From Chitinophagales bacterium (GTDB lineage Bacteria; Bacteroidota; Bacteroidia; Chitinophagales; JADIYW01): 64,000 nucleotides of DNA. The stretch lies in assembly GCA_023957245.1 (NCBI GenBank), contig JAMLHJ010000007.1, positions 1 through 64,000 of the forward strand, given 5' to 3'. The notes beneath the pieces are model-generated. The model was given only the letters and a program-made list of their open reading frames with translations. It searched no databases and was not told where the DNA came from. Shown in pieces: positions 17,416-25,830 of the stretch (position 1 is its first letter; the number at the start of each line of letters is the position of its first letter). The position numbers and the translations under genes are program-made.

Positions 17416-17448
17416 GGGGTGGATTTCGATTCGCCCTTTTTTATTTTT
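17416..17448 (+). terminator. Intrinsic terminator of nfeD-floA
   Basis: A stem GGGTGGA/TTCGCCC (two wobble pairs, 6-nt loop) ends at 17436 and is followed by TTTTTTATTTTTG. It lies between the convergent floA and transporter genes. Confidence 0.6.
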
Positions 17449-17472
17449 GAAATAGGATTGAATAGTATTTAT

Positions 17473-18474
17473 TTATCTTTCACTCAATCTTTTGGCAAGA
17501 ATACTGGCTACAATCAATTGAAGTGTATGGTAAATCATTAAAGGCATAAGAATTACACCCAGAGAAGTATATCCTTTGAATAATACACTAGACATCACTG
17601 TTCCGTGAACCAATGATTTTTTGGAACCACTAAATGCTGCGGTAATAGTGTCTTCTTCAGAAAACTTCAATAGTTTACTAATTTTTGTAATAGAAAAATA
17701 AGATGCAAAAAATAATGTAAGCATGGCTAGACTCAAAATGCTAATTTCAATGAAATGAATTTGGCTGAATAAATCCTGTTGAAATGATTCACAAAATGAA
17801 ATATAAACTATCATGATGATGATAGATTGGTCAAAAACTTTTAAAGGTTGATTAATCTTTTCTACAATCTTTTTAAAATATGGATGTAAGAACAAACCTA
17901 ATCCAACTGGAACGATAACTTGAATAATTAAGTCAAAAATCACTTGAGACAAATCCATTCCTTCATTGGAGGTGCTCATGAAAAACTCCATAATGATAGG
18001 AGTCATAAATACACCGATAAGACTAGAAATACTGGCGTTGAAGATGGCTGCAGGAATATTTCCCCGTGCAATTGATACCATCACTACTGATGATGAAACA
18101 GTAGAAGGTAATGCCGCTAACAAGAATATTCCTACCCAAATCATATCTGAAGGCTCTGGTTGAAATATCCAGCTGGCTATGAGTACAATTGTTGGAAAAA
18201 TAATGAAAGTAGAAGTTTGTACCAAAATATGTAATGGAATATTTTTCAATCCTGCTTTTAATTTTTCTGGACTAAGTTTTAATCCATAAAAGAAAAATAT
18301 CATTGCCACTCCAATATTAGATATCTTTTTGAAAGGGATAGGGGAGTCGCTAGTGCCCCAATATGGTGCGATGTATGCAAGTAGTACAACTGCGAACAAA
18401 CTCAAAATAAAGTTATCTATTCCGAATGCAGCTAAACGGTTTTTGATTTGATTTTGAAATTTATTGATAGTCAT
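17473..18474 (-). CDS. Bile acid:sodium symporter family protein (SBF-like, YfeH type)
   Basis: This 333-residue integral membrane protein has about ten hydrophobic helices. The pattern GVAMIFFFYGLKLSPEKLKAGL near 50-75 and LLAALPSTVSSSVVMVSIARGNIPAAIFNA near 120-150 matches the SBF-like family (PF13593). The crossover-helix segment AAFSGSKKSLVHGTVMSSVLF lies near 280-300. Such proteins are sodium-coupled transporters of organic anions; the substrate is unknown here. The gene is transcribed alone, convergent with floA. A long gene-free region follows its start. Confidence 0.88.
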   Translation of the reverse strand: MTINKFQNQIKNRLAAFGIDNFILSLFAVVLLAYIAPYWGTSDSPIPFKKISNIGVAMIFFFYGLKLSPEKLKAGLKNIPLHILVQTSTFIIFPTIVLIASWIFQPEPSDMIWVGIFLLAALPSTVSSSVVMVSIARGNIPAAIFNASISSLIGVFMTPIIMEFFMSTSNEGMDLSQVIFDLIIQVIVPVGLGLFLHPYFKKIVEKINQPLKVFDQSIIIMIVYISFCESFQQDLFSQIHFIEISILSLAMLTLFFASYFSITKISKLLKFSEEDTITAAFSGSKKSLVHGTVMSSVLFKGYTSLGVILMPLMIYHTLQLIVASILAKRLSER

Positions 18475-18559
18475 TTAAGGCAAAGGTATTTTATTTTTAA
18501 TGAATGGGAGATTTGAAATGTTTGATGCGAAAATGTGAAAATGTGAAAATGTTTAAAAT

Positions 18560-18604
18560 TTAACCACAAAGACTGCAAAGTTTTACGCAAAGTACACTGA
18601 GTTT
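18560..18604 (+). repeat. AACC(A/G)CAAAG...GCAAAGTAC..GAGTTT dispersed repeat, copy 1
   Basis: The unit is TTAACCACAAAGACTGCAAAG followed by TTTTACGCAAAGTACACTGAGTTT. It is internally repetitive (CAAAG/GCAAAG every roughly 11-20 bp) and recurs at 18710 and, diverged, at 18950. Repeats of this style are familiar from Bacteroidota and other intergenic regions. Confidence 0.65.
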
Positions 18605-18709
18605 AATAATGTAATATGGAGATGTGGTGAGATGAGAGAGGTGAAATGAAAGAATTACAAAGTACGAAGTACGAATAAAAAATGCTAGTGGTTGAGTCTA
18701 GTCAAGATT

Positions 18710-18753
18710 TAACCGCAAAGTACGCTAAGTCTTACGCAAAGTACGCTAAGTTT
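18710..18753 (+). repeat. AACCGCAAAG...ACGCAAAGTACGCTAAG dispersed repeat, copy 2
   Basis: This is the best-formed copy: TTAACCGCAAAGTACGCTAAG, then TCTTACGCAAAGTACGCTAAGTTT. The half-unit GCAAAGTACGCTAAGT occurs twice, 22 bp apart, making an internal direct repeat. Confidence 0.7.
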
Positions 18754-18821
18754 ATTTTGGAGATTTGCAAATGTGAAGATGTGAAAATACTGGTAGTTGT
18801 CGAAGCCCTATCTCCTTATTT

Positions 18822-18896
18822 TGTCATTCCCATGAAAATGGGAATCTCCAACCTAATTTTACCTTTCATGAGATTCCTGCTTCCGCAGGAATGACA
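18822..18896. repeat. Palindromic element with TGTCATTCC / GGAATGACA ends
   Basis: The 75-bp element begins TGTCATTCCCATGAAAATGG and ends in the near-inverse complement CTTCCGCAGGAATGACA, with AATCT and AGATT inside. Each end can also form its own small hairpin (ATTCCCAT..ATGGGAAT; ATTCCTGC..GCAGGAAT). This is the shape of REP/MITE-like intergenic elements. No coding capacity is visible. Confidence 0.65.
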
Positions 18897-18949
18897 CTGC
18901 TCTTTTTGGGCATTTTGCTCTAAATACAACACGAAATACAAAATAATAT

Positions 18950-19025
18950 TAACCGCGTAGAATGCTAAGTTATTCCACAAAGTTTCACAAAGAAGCACTG
19001 AGTTTCACAAAGAAGATCTTCGTGT
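18950..19025 (+). repeat. Dispersed repeat, diverged copy 3
   Basis: It starts TTAACCGCGTAGAATGCTAAG, continues with two copies of a TTTCACAAAGAAG unit (18982-18994 and 19003-19015), and ends in GATCTTCGTGTC. It is related to the copies at 18560 and 18710 but less regular. Confidence 0.5.
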
Positions 19026-19332
19026 CTTTTTTGTAATAGTTTGATTTTTCTGAATAGCAATAATTTAAATTGTGAACTTACATTTCCATCTATGAAATCA
19101 TCCAATTCATTTTCTCTTTTTTTCAATGGAAAAAATGCCTGACTTGCCAGAACAACAAGCTCCATCGTGGAAAGATTATTTTTAAAATGTCTTATTATCT
19201 ATTAGCCCAAATTATGTATATTTAGGAAAACGTAGTTTTATTATATTTTAATGCAAGTATTAAAGGACTGCTGATTGAAACTAGGATGTTTTCAGATTAA
19301 ATTTTAAAAGTGTTTATTATAAATATTTAGCA

Positions 19333-19923
19333 ATGGAAGATTCTCAACATTTTAATTTTTTACTTGAAAAGTTGCCTATAAATGATAATCAAGAATTTAT
19401 TCATCATTTAAAGGATAATTGCTCTATTCTAAGCCTTGATAAAAATGAACCTTTAATTGCTTTTCAATCTAATAATAGAAAGATTTATTTCATTGTCGAA
19501 GGTAGTTTTATTCGTAATATCATCACATCTAGAGGTGAGGAAAAAACGATAATGTTTCATACTGAAAGCTTTTGTGAATTTTTTAAATCTTATGATACTG
19601 TTTATTTTCATAAAGCAACAGATTATGAAATTAAAGCCAATGAGAAGTCGGTTGTGATAGCTGTAGATTTTGATTTTTTATATCTAAAGATTCAAAATGA
19701 TATTCATCTATTACAATTTTATATTAGAGAAACTGAAAAATTGTTAGTCAATATTGATCTTTTTCGAAACTTTCAATTGAGTTTGACAAGCGAAGAATAT
19801 CTGAAGTGGCTCTATGATAATTATCCTTTTATTTTTCAGCGATTTGCTTCACAGAATATTGCCAGCTTCATGGGTATTACCAATGTATGGTTAAGTAATT
19901 TGAAAGCAAAGATCATTTTTTAA
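19333..19923 (+). CDS. Crp/Fnr family transcriptional regulator
   Basis: This 196-residue protein has an N-terminal cyclic-nucleotide-binding-like beta-roll (about 20-125), recognisable from the KIYFIVEGSFIRNIITSRGEEKTIMFHTESFCEFF stretch. A long dimer helix follows, then a C-terminal winged helix-turn-helix: LTSEEYLKWLYDNYP..FQRFASQNIASFMGITNVWLSNLKAKI, the pattern of Bacteroidota Crp-like regulators. The cAMP phosphate-binding cassette RSA is not conserved, so the ligand is unknown or absent. It is the first gene of a group with a hydrolase and an SDR, 65 bp upstream of them, and probably controls them. Confidence 0.85.
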   Translation: MEDSQHFNFLLEKLPINDNQEFIHHLKDNCSILSLDKNEPLIAFQSNNRKIYFIVEGSFIRNIITSRGEEKTIMFHTESFCEFFKSYDTVYFHKATDYEIKANEKSVVIAVDFDFLYLKIQNDIHLLQFYIRETEKLLVNIDLFRNFQLSLTSEEYLKWLYDNYPFIFQRFASQNIASFMGITNVWLSNLKAKIIF

Positions 19924-19988
19924 ATTACTTTAAAAGTTTTATGTAAACAGATAATGAGTTTTGTGGTATTAATTATGAAACTGTTACT

Positions 19989-20936
19989 ATGAAACTTTAT
20001 GATTCAAATAATGCGTGGAAGGAATTGAACTATTTGCTTCCTTTAGACTTTCAAATGAAAGAAGATTTTATGCCGATTGAAGAGGTATGGAATTGGAAAG
20101 GAAATAAAATTCATCTGGATAGATATCTCAATTCTAATTCTGAATATCGAATTTTCTTACATCATGGAGTAGGCACTAATGGAAGGCAATTAAATATGAT
20201 TTTAGGGCATAAATTGGCTAAATTGGGTTACGAGGTAGTTGCAATAGATAATTTAGGATATGGAATGACTGAGGTGAACCAAAAGGATATTACATATACA
20301 GATTGGGTACATTGTTTTGCAGATTTTGTCAATTATGAAACAGAAAGAGATTATAAAAAGACAGTATTGTATGGATTAAGTGCAGGTGGTATGCTTTGTT
20401 ATAATGCGTCTTTTTATATTAAGGAAGTTCATGGCATTATAGGAATGTGCTTTTTGAAGAATGATGATAAAATTGTAGGAAAAGAAACTGCAAAATTTGG
20501 ATGGTCAAATTGGTTTGTACTTCCTATAATGCAACTTTCAAGTTATTTAGGGTTGAAACGAATGAAAATACCCATGAAACTTGTTTCTAAGATGGATATG
20601 CTTGTGAATAATGATAAAGCATTAAACATCTTTCTCAAAGATAAAGTTTCAGCGGGAGCAAGTGTACAATTGCAGTTTTTATATGAATATATGACATATC
20701 CACTTCCTATTCCTGTATCCGAATTTGATAAATGTCCAATCTTACTGACTCAGCCAGAGAATGATAGATGGACACCATTGTATTTGTCTGAGCGTTCAAT
20801 GTCAGGCATTAAAGCTCCTTTTGTAATCAAAGTTTTGGAAAATGGTAGTCATTTTCCAATTGAGGTTAAAGCATTAAAGCAACTTTTGGCTTACACTTCA
20901 GAATTTCTTCAATCACTAAAAAATAACAAATTATGA
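19989..20936 (+). CDS. Alpha/beta hydrolase
   Basis: This is a 315-residue alpha/beta-hydrolase fold protein. The oxyanion segment HHGVGTNGRQ is at 58-67 and the nucleophile elbow GLSAGG is at 129-134 with Ser131. The acid is probably Asp in the PENDRWTP segment, and the base is His in ENGSHFPIE near the C-terminus. No signal peptide is seen, so it is cytosolic. It may be an esterase or a serine aminopeptidase/monoacylglycerol-lipase-like enzyme; the substrate is unknown. It is coupled to the SDR gene by a 4-bp ATGA overlap, indicating a common pathway. Confidence 0.85.
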   Translation: MKLYDSNNAWKELNYLLPLDFQMKEDFMPIEEVWNWKGNKIHLDRYLNSNSEYRIFLHHGVGTNGRQLNMILGHKLAKLGYEVVAIDNLGYGMTEVNQKDITYTDWVHCFADFVNYETERDYKKTVLYGLSAGGMLCYNASFYIKEVHGIIGMCFLKNDDKIVGKETAKFGWSNWFVLPIMQLSSYLGLKRMKIPMKLVSKMDMLVNNDKALNIFLKDKVSAGASVQLQFLYEYMTYPLPIPVSEFDKCPILLTQPENDRWTPLYLSERSMSGIKAPFVIKVLENGSHFPIEVKALKQLLAYTSEFLQSLKNNKL

Positions 20937-21757
20937 ATCAGGTAGTATTAGTAACAGGTGCATCTTCAGGAATGGGGAAAGCCACAGCAAAATTATTAGT
21001 ACAGAACGGATATGAAGTATTTGCTAGTGCTAGAAGATTAGAAAGGATGGAAGAATTAAAAGCATTAGGTGTTCATGTACTCTATATGGATTTGGCAGAT
21101 GATGTATCGCTTCAAAAAGGTGTAACACAAATCATACAGGAAGCTGGACGCATTGATGTTTTAGTTAATAATGCTGGATTTGGTGCGTTTGGAGCAATAG
21201 AAGATATGAGTATAGAAGATGCTAGGTATCAATTTGAGGTCAATCTATTTGGAGCAGCTCGATTGATACAACTTGTTTTACCTATAATGCGAAAGAATAA
21301 ATTTGGTAAAATCGTCAACATCTCATCAGTCGGTGGAAAGTTTGCAACACCTTATGGTGGCTGGTATCATGCAAGTAAGTATGCGCTGGAAGGTTTGAGT
21401 GATTCATTGCGAAATGAAGTAAAGCAGTTTGGGATTGATGTTATCATCATTGAACCTGGAGGTGTTCAGTCGGAATGGGGAGATATTGCTATGGATATAT
21501 TAGCAGAAAATTCAGTAAATTCTGTATATAAACCTTCTATAGATTCATTGATAAATATTATGAAAAACCCACAAGTTACAAGTAGAAATGCGCCACCTTT
21601 GGTCATTGCAAAACTTATTCTTAAAGCAATAAAATCTAAACTGCCCAAAGCTAGATATGTAGATGGCTTCATGGCTTCACCAATACTTTTGGGTAAAAGG
21701 CTATTGCCTGATAATGTTTTTGATAGCATTATGATGAGTCAAGTCAAAAAATCATAA
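20933..21757 (+). CDS. SDR family NAD(P)-dependent oxidoreductase
   Basis: This 274-residue classical short-chain dehydrogenase has the cofactor motif TGASSGMG at 8-15. NNAG is at 79-82, followed by the catalytic Ser in ISSVGG near 131 and the YHASK catalytic pair Y145 and K149. An Arg-Arg at 34-35 after the second strand (ASARRLERME) suggests NADP preference. The C-terminal part resembles retinol-dehydrogenase-like SDRs. It overlaps the hydrolase start-stop and is the last gene of this group. The substrate cannot be told. Confidence 0.9.
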   Translation: MNQVVLVTGASSGMGKATAKLLVQNGYEVFASARRLERMEELKALGVHVLYMDLADDVSLQKGVTQIIQEAGRIDVLVNNAGFGAFGAIEDMSIEDARYQFEVNLFGAARLIQLVLPIMRKNKFGKIVNISSVGGKFATPYGGWYHASKYALEGLSDSLRNEVKQFGIDVIIIEPGGVQSEWGDIAMDILAENSVNSVYKPSIDSLINIMKNPQVTSRNAPPLVIAKLILKAIKSKLPKARYVDGFMASPILLGKRLLPDNVFDSIMMSQVKKS

Positions 21758-22417
21758 TCAGAAAGTTTAACTTGTCATTAAAAAGAGATTGCACAAACTG
21801 GAAGAAATTTTGAAGGAATGAGCCATTGTGTCTAGTAATATTCAATGCAATAGAAGAATGTACAGGCAAAATATACAAGTAGAAATTATTTTGAAATAAT
21901 AAGAAAATGGCTTCTTAGATTTTTAATCTTTAATGTTATTATGTGTAATAATTAATGCTCTTTTGTTTGAGTTGAAACATTATTGCGAGTGAATTTTGGA
22001 GTGTATTTTTAAAAAATCTCTTGACTATTTAAAATCATATTTACATTTATCTTTTAATATTAAAGCATAAATAAAAGCGGTTTACCATCATATTATTATT
22101 GATTTCTAACGTTTTATGACTTTTGCATAGAATGGTTATCTAAAATTTAAGGATATCGAATGGTTTAAAAATCTTGGATGGTCTACTCTCAATTCCATGA
22201 GCATGTCTATGCCTAGCAATAGAAAGATACTATTAGATTGTAAAATAGGTAAGAGAAAAAAGAGGGTGTCAAAAAAATGATAAGATTTTCCATGACTTAT
22301 CGACTAGGAAAAAATGTGTCAACTAATTCAATTTAACTTAATCTATGTTTAACACATTTCTCTCTTTATTAAGTTAAAAAAATCATATATTCGCACATCA
22401 TTTAAAAAAAATACCTG
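21758..22417. other. Gene-free intergenic region before aceB
   Basis: This is 660 bp of AT-rich sequence in which I find no gene, RNA or clear repeat. Its last 40 bp contain TATATTCG followed by CACATCA, one mismatch from the -7 consensus TAnnTTTG and about 25 bp before the aceB ATG, likely the aceBA promoter. The size of the region leaves room for regulatory sites of the glyoxylate shunt, but none is recognisable. Confidence 0.6.
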
Positions 22418-24016
22418 ATGTCACAAAATTATAAAGTACCTCAGGGCGTTCAAATTACTGGTTTATACACGCCCGAATTTGCAGAAATCCTTACTCCGGA
22501 AGCATTAGAGTTTGTTGTTGGACTACAAAGAAAGTTTAACAAAAGAAGAAAGGAATTATTGCAAGCTCGTGTAGAGCGTCAAAAATCTCTTGATCAAGGG
22601 ATTCTTCCTGATTTTCTTCCTGAGACAAAATCTATTCGTGAAGGCAATTGGACAGTAGCTCCTGTTCCTGCAGATATTCAAGATAGAAGAGTAGAAATCA
22701 CTGGTCCTGTAGATCGTAAGATGATTATTAATGCATTGAATTCTGGAGCTAAAGTTTTCATGGCAGATTTTGAAGATGCTAACTCTCCAACTTGGTTCAA
22801 CAATATTGATGGTCAAATCAATATGAGAGATGCTAATCGTAGAACAATTTCATTAGTCGATGAAGCAAGAGGAAAAACATACCAATTGAATGAAACTACT
22901 GCTGTTTTATTTGCTCGTCCTCGTGGATGGCACATGGAAGAAAAAAATGTAACAGTGGATGGTGAGAATATGTCTGCATCTATATGGGATTTCGGATTGT
23001 ATTTTTATCATAATGTTCATGAAAGATTGAAAAATGGAAGCGGTATTTATTACTATCTTCCTAAAATGGAGCATCATTTGGAAGCAAGATTGTGGAATGA
23101 TATCTTTATTTTAGCTCAAAGTCAATTAGATGTTCCGTTGGGTACTGTCAAAGGTACAGTGTTGATTGAGACGATTATGGCTACTTTCCAATTGAATGAA
23201 ATTTTGTTTGAATTGAGAGATCACTCTGCTGGATTGAACTGTGGACGTTGGGACTATATCTTCTCATTTATCAAGAGATTGGTTAAAAATGAAGCATATC
23301 TTGTTCCAGATAGAGCACAAGTGACTATGACATCTCCGTTTATGAAATCTTATTCAGAATTGGTGATTCAGACTTGTCATAAGCGTGAAGCTTTTGCAAT
23401 GGGTGGTATGGCTGCACAAATTCCAATTAAAAATGATGAAGCTGCAAATAATGTAGCAATGGAAAAAGTGAGAGCAGATAAAGAAAGAGAAGCTAAAGCA
23501 GGTCACGACGGTACTTGGGTTGCACATCCAGGACTAGTGCCTATTGCTATGGAGCAATTCAATAAATACATGCCTACACCTAATCAGATTCATGTAAAGA
23601 GAGAAGATGTAAAAGTGTCTGCAAAAGATTTGTTGGAAGTGCCAGTAGGTACAATTACTTTGAATGGATTGAGAACAAATATTGATGTCGGCATCCAGTA
23701 TATTGAAGCATGGTTGAGAGGCAATGGTTGCGTTCCTATTCATAACTTGATGGAAGATGCTGCTACAGCTGAGATTTCAAGAACTCAAGTATGGCAATGG
23801 GTGAAACATCCTAAGGCTGTTTTAGAAGATGGAACAAAAATCACTGCTGAATTAGTAAAAGGTTTGATTGCAGATCAGAAAAATGCATACAAAGCAGATT
23901 TAGGAGATAAGTATTCAGCTACTAAATTTGATTTAGCAATTGAATTGTTTGAAAAAATGAGCTTGGCAGATACTCTAGAAGAGTTCTTGACATTAGAAGC
24001 TTACAACTATATTTAA
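22418..24016 (+). CDS. aceB: Malate synthase A
   Basis: This enzyme condenses glyoxylate and acetyl-CoA to malate, the second step of the glyoxylate shunt. The 532-residue protein is of the A isoform. It has the N-terminal VQITGLYTPEFAEILTPEALEFV and the TIM-barrel motifs MADFEDANSPTW and FARPRGWHM. The GTVKGTVLIETIMATFQLNEILFEL substrate region and HDGTWVAHPGLVPIAMEQFN near 380 follow. The length matches the family. It is followed 40 bp later by aceA, forming a classical aceBA operon for growth on acetate or fatty acids. Confidence 0.97.
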   Translation: MSQNYKVPQGVQITGLYTPEFAEILTPEALEFVVGLQRKFNKRRKELLQARVERQKSLDQGILPDFLPETKSIREGNWTVAPVPADIQDRRVEITGPVDRKMIINALNSGAKVFMADFEDANSPTWFNNIDGQINMRDANRRTISLVDEARGKTYQLNETTAVLFARPRGWHMEEKNVTVDGENMSASIWDFGLYFYHNVHERLKNGSGIYYYLPKMEHHLEARLWNDIFILAQSQLDVPLGTVKGTVLIETIMATFQLNEILFELRDHSAGLNCGRWDYIFSFIKRLVKNEAYLVPDRAQVTMTSPFMKSYSELVIQTCHKREAFAMGGMAAQIPIKNDEAANNVAMEKVRADKEREAKAGHDGTWVAHPGLVPIAMEQFNKYMPTPNQIHVKREDVKVSAKDLLEVPVGTITLNGLRTNIDVGIQYIEAWLRGNGCVPIHNLMEDAATAEISRTQVWQWVKHPKAVLEDGTKITAELVKGLIADQKNAYKADLGDKYSATKFDLAIELFEKMSLADTLEEFLTLEAYNYI

Positions 24017-24056
24017 TCAGAAACTATATTTATTTAATCACAATATCAAATTAATT

Positions 24057-25637
24057 ATGGGTAATTCACCAAAAACAAGTTATATCTCTGCATTGGAGAT
24101 GGTGCAAAATTTAAAAGCAAAATTTGGCAATTCATGGGATGCTATCTCACCAGATGAAGTTGCTCGTATTGCTGTTCAAAACCGTTTCAAAACTGGTTTA
24201 GATATTGCTAAATACACAGCTGCTATCATGCGTAAAGATATGGCTGAGTATGATGCTGACCATTCTAAATATACTCAATCTTTGGGTTGCTGGCATGGTT
24301 TTGTTGCACAACAAAAAATGATTGCAGTTAAGAAACACAAAAAGACAACTGATAAAACTTATATCTATCTTTCTGGATGGATGGTTGCTGCTTTGCGTTC
24401 AACTTTTGGTCCTCTTCCTGACCAATCTATGCATGAAAAAACTGTTGTTCCTCAATTGATCGAAGAAATTTACCAATTCTTGAGACAAGCTGATGCTGTA
24501 GAATTAAACGACTTATTCCGTCGTAAAGAAGCAGGAGAAGATGTTCAAGCACAAATTGATAACTTTGAAACTCACGTAGTTCCTATTATCGCTGATATTG
24601 ATGCAGGTTTTGGTAATGAAGAGGCTACTTACTTGTTGGCTAAAAAAATGATTGAAGCTGGTGCTTGTGCATTGCAAATTGAAAATCAGGTTTCTGATGC
24701 TAAACAATGTGGTCACCAAGATGGTAAAGTAACTGTTCCTCATGCTGAGTTCCACGGAAAATTGAATGCATTACGTTATGCTTTCTTAGAGTTAGGTGTT
24801 GAAGATGGTATCGTTGTTGCTCGTACTGACTCTGAAGGTGCTGGCTTGACTCAAGCGGTTCCTGTTTCTGAAAAACCAGGTGATTTGGCTTCTAAATATA
24901 TCAACTTCTTGAAAACAGAAGAAATTGATATCGCTGATGCAAAAGAAAATGAAATCTTGATTAAGAGAAATGGTAAGTTACATAGACCATCAAGATTAGC
25001 TAATGGTTTGTATGAATTTGCAGCTGGTACTAATATTGACCGTGTTGTTTTGGATTGTGTTGAAGCATTGAAAGCAGGTGCAGACCTTCTTTGGATTGAA
25101 ACTCCAACTCCTAACGTAGCTCAAATTGCTAACATGGTAAATCGTATTAAAGAAGAAGTAGCTGACGCTAAATTGGTGTACAATAACTCTCCTTCTTTTA
25201 ACTGGACTTTGAACTTCCGCCAACAAGCTTATGATGCAATGGCTGCTGCTGGAGAAGATGTTTCTGCTTATGAGCGTAAAAAATTAATGGATGTGAAGTA
25301 TGATGATACTGAACTTGCTAAGAGAGCAGATGATAAAATTCGTACTTTCCAAGCTGACTCAGCTCGTGAAGCAGGTGTTTTCCACCATTTGATTACATTG
25401 CCTACATACCATACTAATGCATTAGTAATGAATGATCTTTCTGAAGGATACTTCGGAGAAGAAGGAATGTTGGCTTATGTGAAAGGAGTTCAACGTCAAG
25501 AAATCCGTAAAGGAGTTTCTGCTGTTAAACACCAACGTATGGCTGGTTCTGATATCGGAGATGACCACAAAGAGTTCTTCAATGGCGAGCATGCATTGAA
25601 AGCTGGTGGCTCTAAAAATACTTCAAACCAATTCTAA
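24057..25637 (+). CDS. aceA: Isocitrate lyase
   Basis: This enzyme cleaves isocitrate to succinate and glyoxylate. The 526-residue length fits the longer isocitrate lyase class. The metal/substrate motifs include DIDAGFGNEEATYLLAKKMIEAGACALQIENQ. The catalytic Cys loop reads KQCGH (the commonest form is KKCGH), and VARTDSEGA and NNSPSFNW are present. It sits directly after aceB and before a strong terminator. Synonymous codon choice here is visibly richer in preferred C-ending and GCT/GGT codons than neighbouring genes, suggesting high expression. Confidence 0.97.
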   Translation: MGNSPKTSYISALEMVQNLKAKFGNSWDAISPDEVARIAVQNRFKTGLDIAKYTAAIMRKDMAEYDADHSKYTQSLGCWHGFVAQQKMIAVKKHKKTTDKTYIYLSGWMVAALRSTFGPLPDQSMHEKTVVPQLIEEIYQFLRQADAVELNDLFRRKEAGEDVQAQIDNFETHVVPIIADIDAGFGNEEATYLLAKKMIEAGACALQIENQVSDAKQCGHQDGKVTVPHAEFHGKLNALRYAFLELGVEDGIVVARTDSEGAGLTQAVPVSEKPGDLASKYINFLKTEEIDIADAKENEILIKRNGKLHRPSRLANGLYEFAAGTNIDRVVLDCVEALKAGADLLWIETPTPNVAQIANMVNRIKEEVADAKLVYNNSPSFNWTLNFRQQAYDAMAAAGEDVSAYERKKLMDVKYDDTELAKRADDKIRTFQADSAREAGVFHHLITLPTYHTNALVMNDLSEGYFGEEGMLAYVKGVQRQEIRKGVSAVKHQRMAGSDIGDDHKEFFNGEHALKAGGSKNTSNQF

Positions 25638-25665
25638 TATTATAATTTAGAATTAAATTGATATA

Positions 25666-25694
25666 GAGGCTGTCTGAAAAGACAGCCTTTTTTT
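25666..25694 (+). terminator. Intrinsic terminator of aceBA
   Basis: The stem AGGCTGTC (25667-25674), a 6-nt loop and GACAGCCT (25681-25688) are followed by seven T. This is a strong rho-independent terminator 29 bp past aceA. Confidence 0.9.
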
Positions 25695-25760
25695 ATGGAT
25701 TTATATCAAATTAAATTTGTAACTGCTACCTAATCATTATGAAAGGTTATTTGTCAAAAT

Positions 25761-25776
25761 TGTGATAAAAATCACT
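25761..25776. promoter_or_regulatory. Candidate Crp-like operator
   Basis: TGTGA-N6-TCACT matches the E. coli CRP consensus TGTGA-N6-TCACA with one mismatch. It is centred about 40 bp upstream of the -7 element for the outer-membrane protein gene. A Crp/Fnr-like regulator is encoded at 19.3 kb, but no binding link is established. Confidence 0.35.
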
Positions 25777-25805
25777 AGATAGATGTCGAAATAATTATTC
25801 TTATT

Positions 25806-25813
25806 TATATTTG
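25806..25813 (+). promoter_or_regulatory. Bacteroidota -7 element upstream of the 25.8-kb gene
   Basis: TATATTTG is a perfect TAnnTTTG match, 17 bp before the ATG. No TTG is at the standard -33 distance. Confidence 0.5.
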
Positions 25814-25830
25814 TATTCTCAATCAAAAGT

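Larger units (their letters stand above)
18475..19332. other. Gene-free, repeat-rich intergenic region
   Basis: This is about 860 bp with no convincing gene. It contains simple repeats of GTGAAAAT (around 18528-18552), three relatives of an AACCxCAAAGxxxGCxAAG repeat, and one palindromic element, listed separately. Short open frames here translate the repeats and show low-complexity protein (KYAKSYAKYAK), so I left them out. The stretch 19170-19332 just before the regulator gene is AT-rich and I see nothing identifiable in it. Confidence 0.7.

Noticed and set aside
18682..18894. Open frame of about 70 codons with KYAKSYAKYAK
   Set aside because: It is the translation of the dispersed DNA repeat and the palindromic element. 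There is no protein-like composition or recognisable domain.
18965..19165. Minus-strand open frame of 66 codons next to the repeats
   Set aside because: Its last third lies in the repeat DNA, and the first part matches no family I know. I could not support it as a gene or as a named remnant.
19989..21757. Hydrolase-SDR pair as part of a secondary-metabolite cluster
   Set aside because: Only a regulator accompanies it; no synthase, carrier protein or transporter is present.
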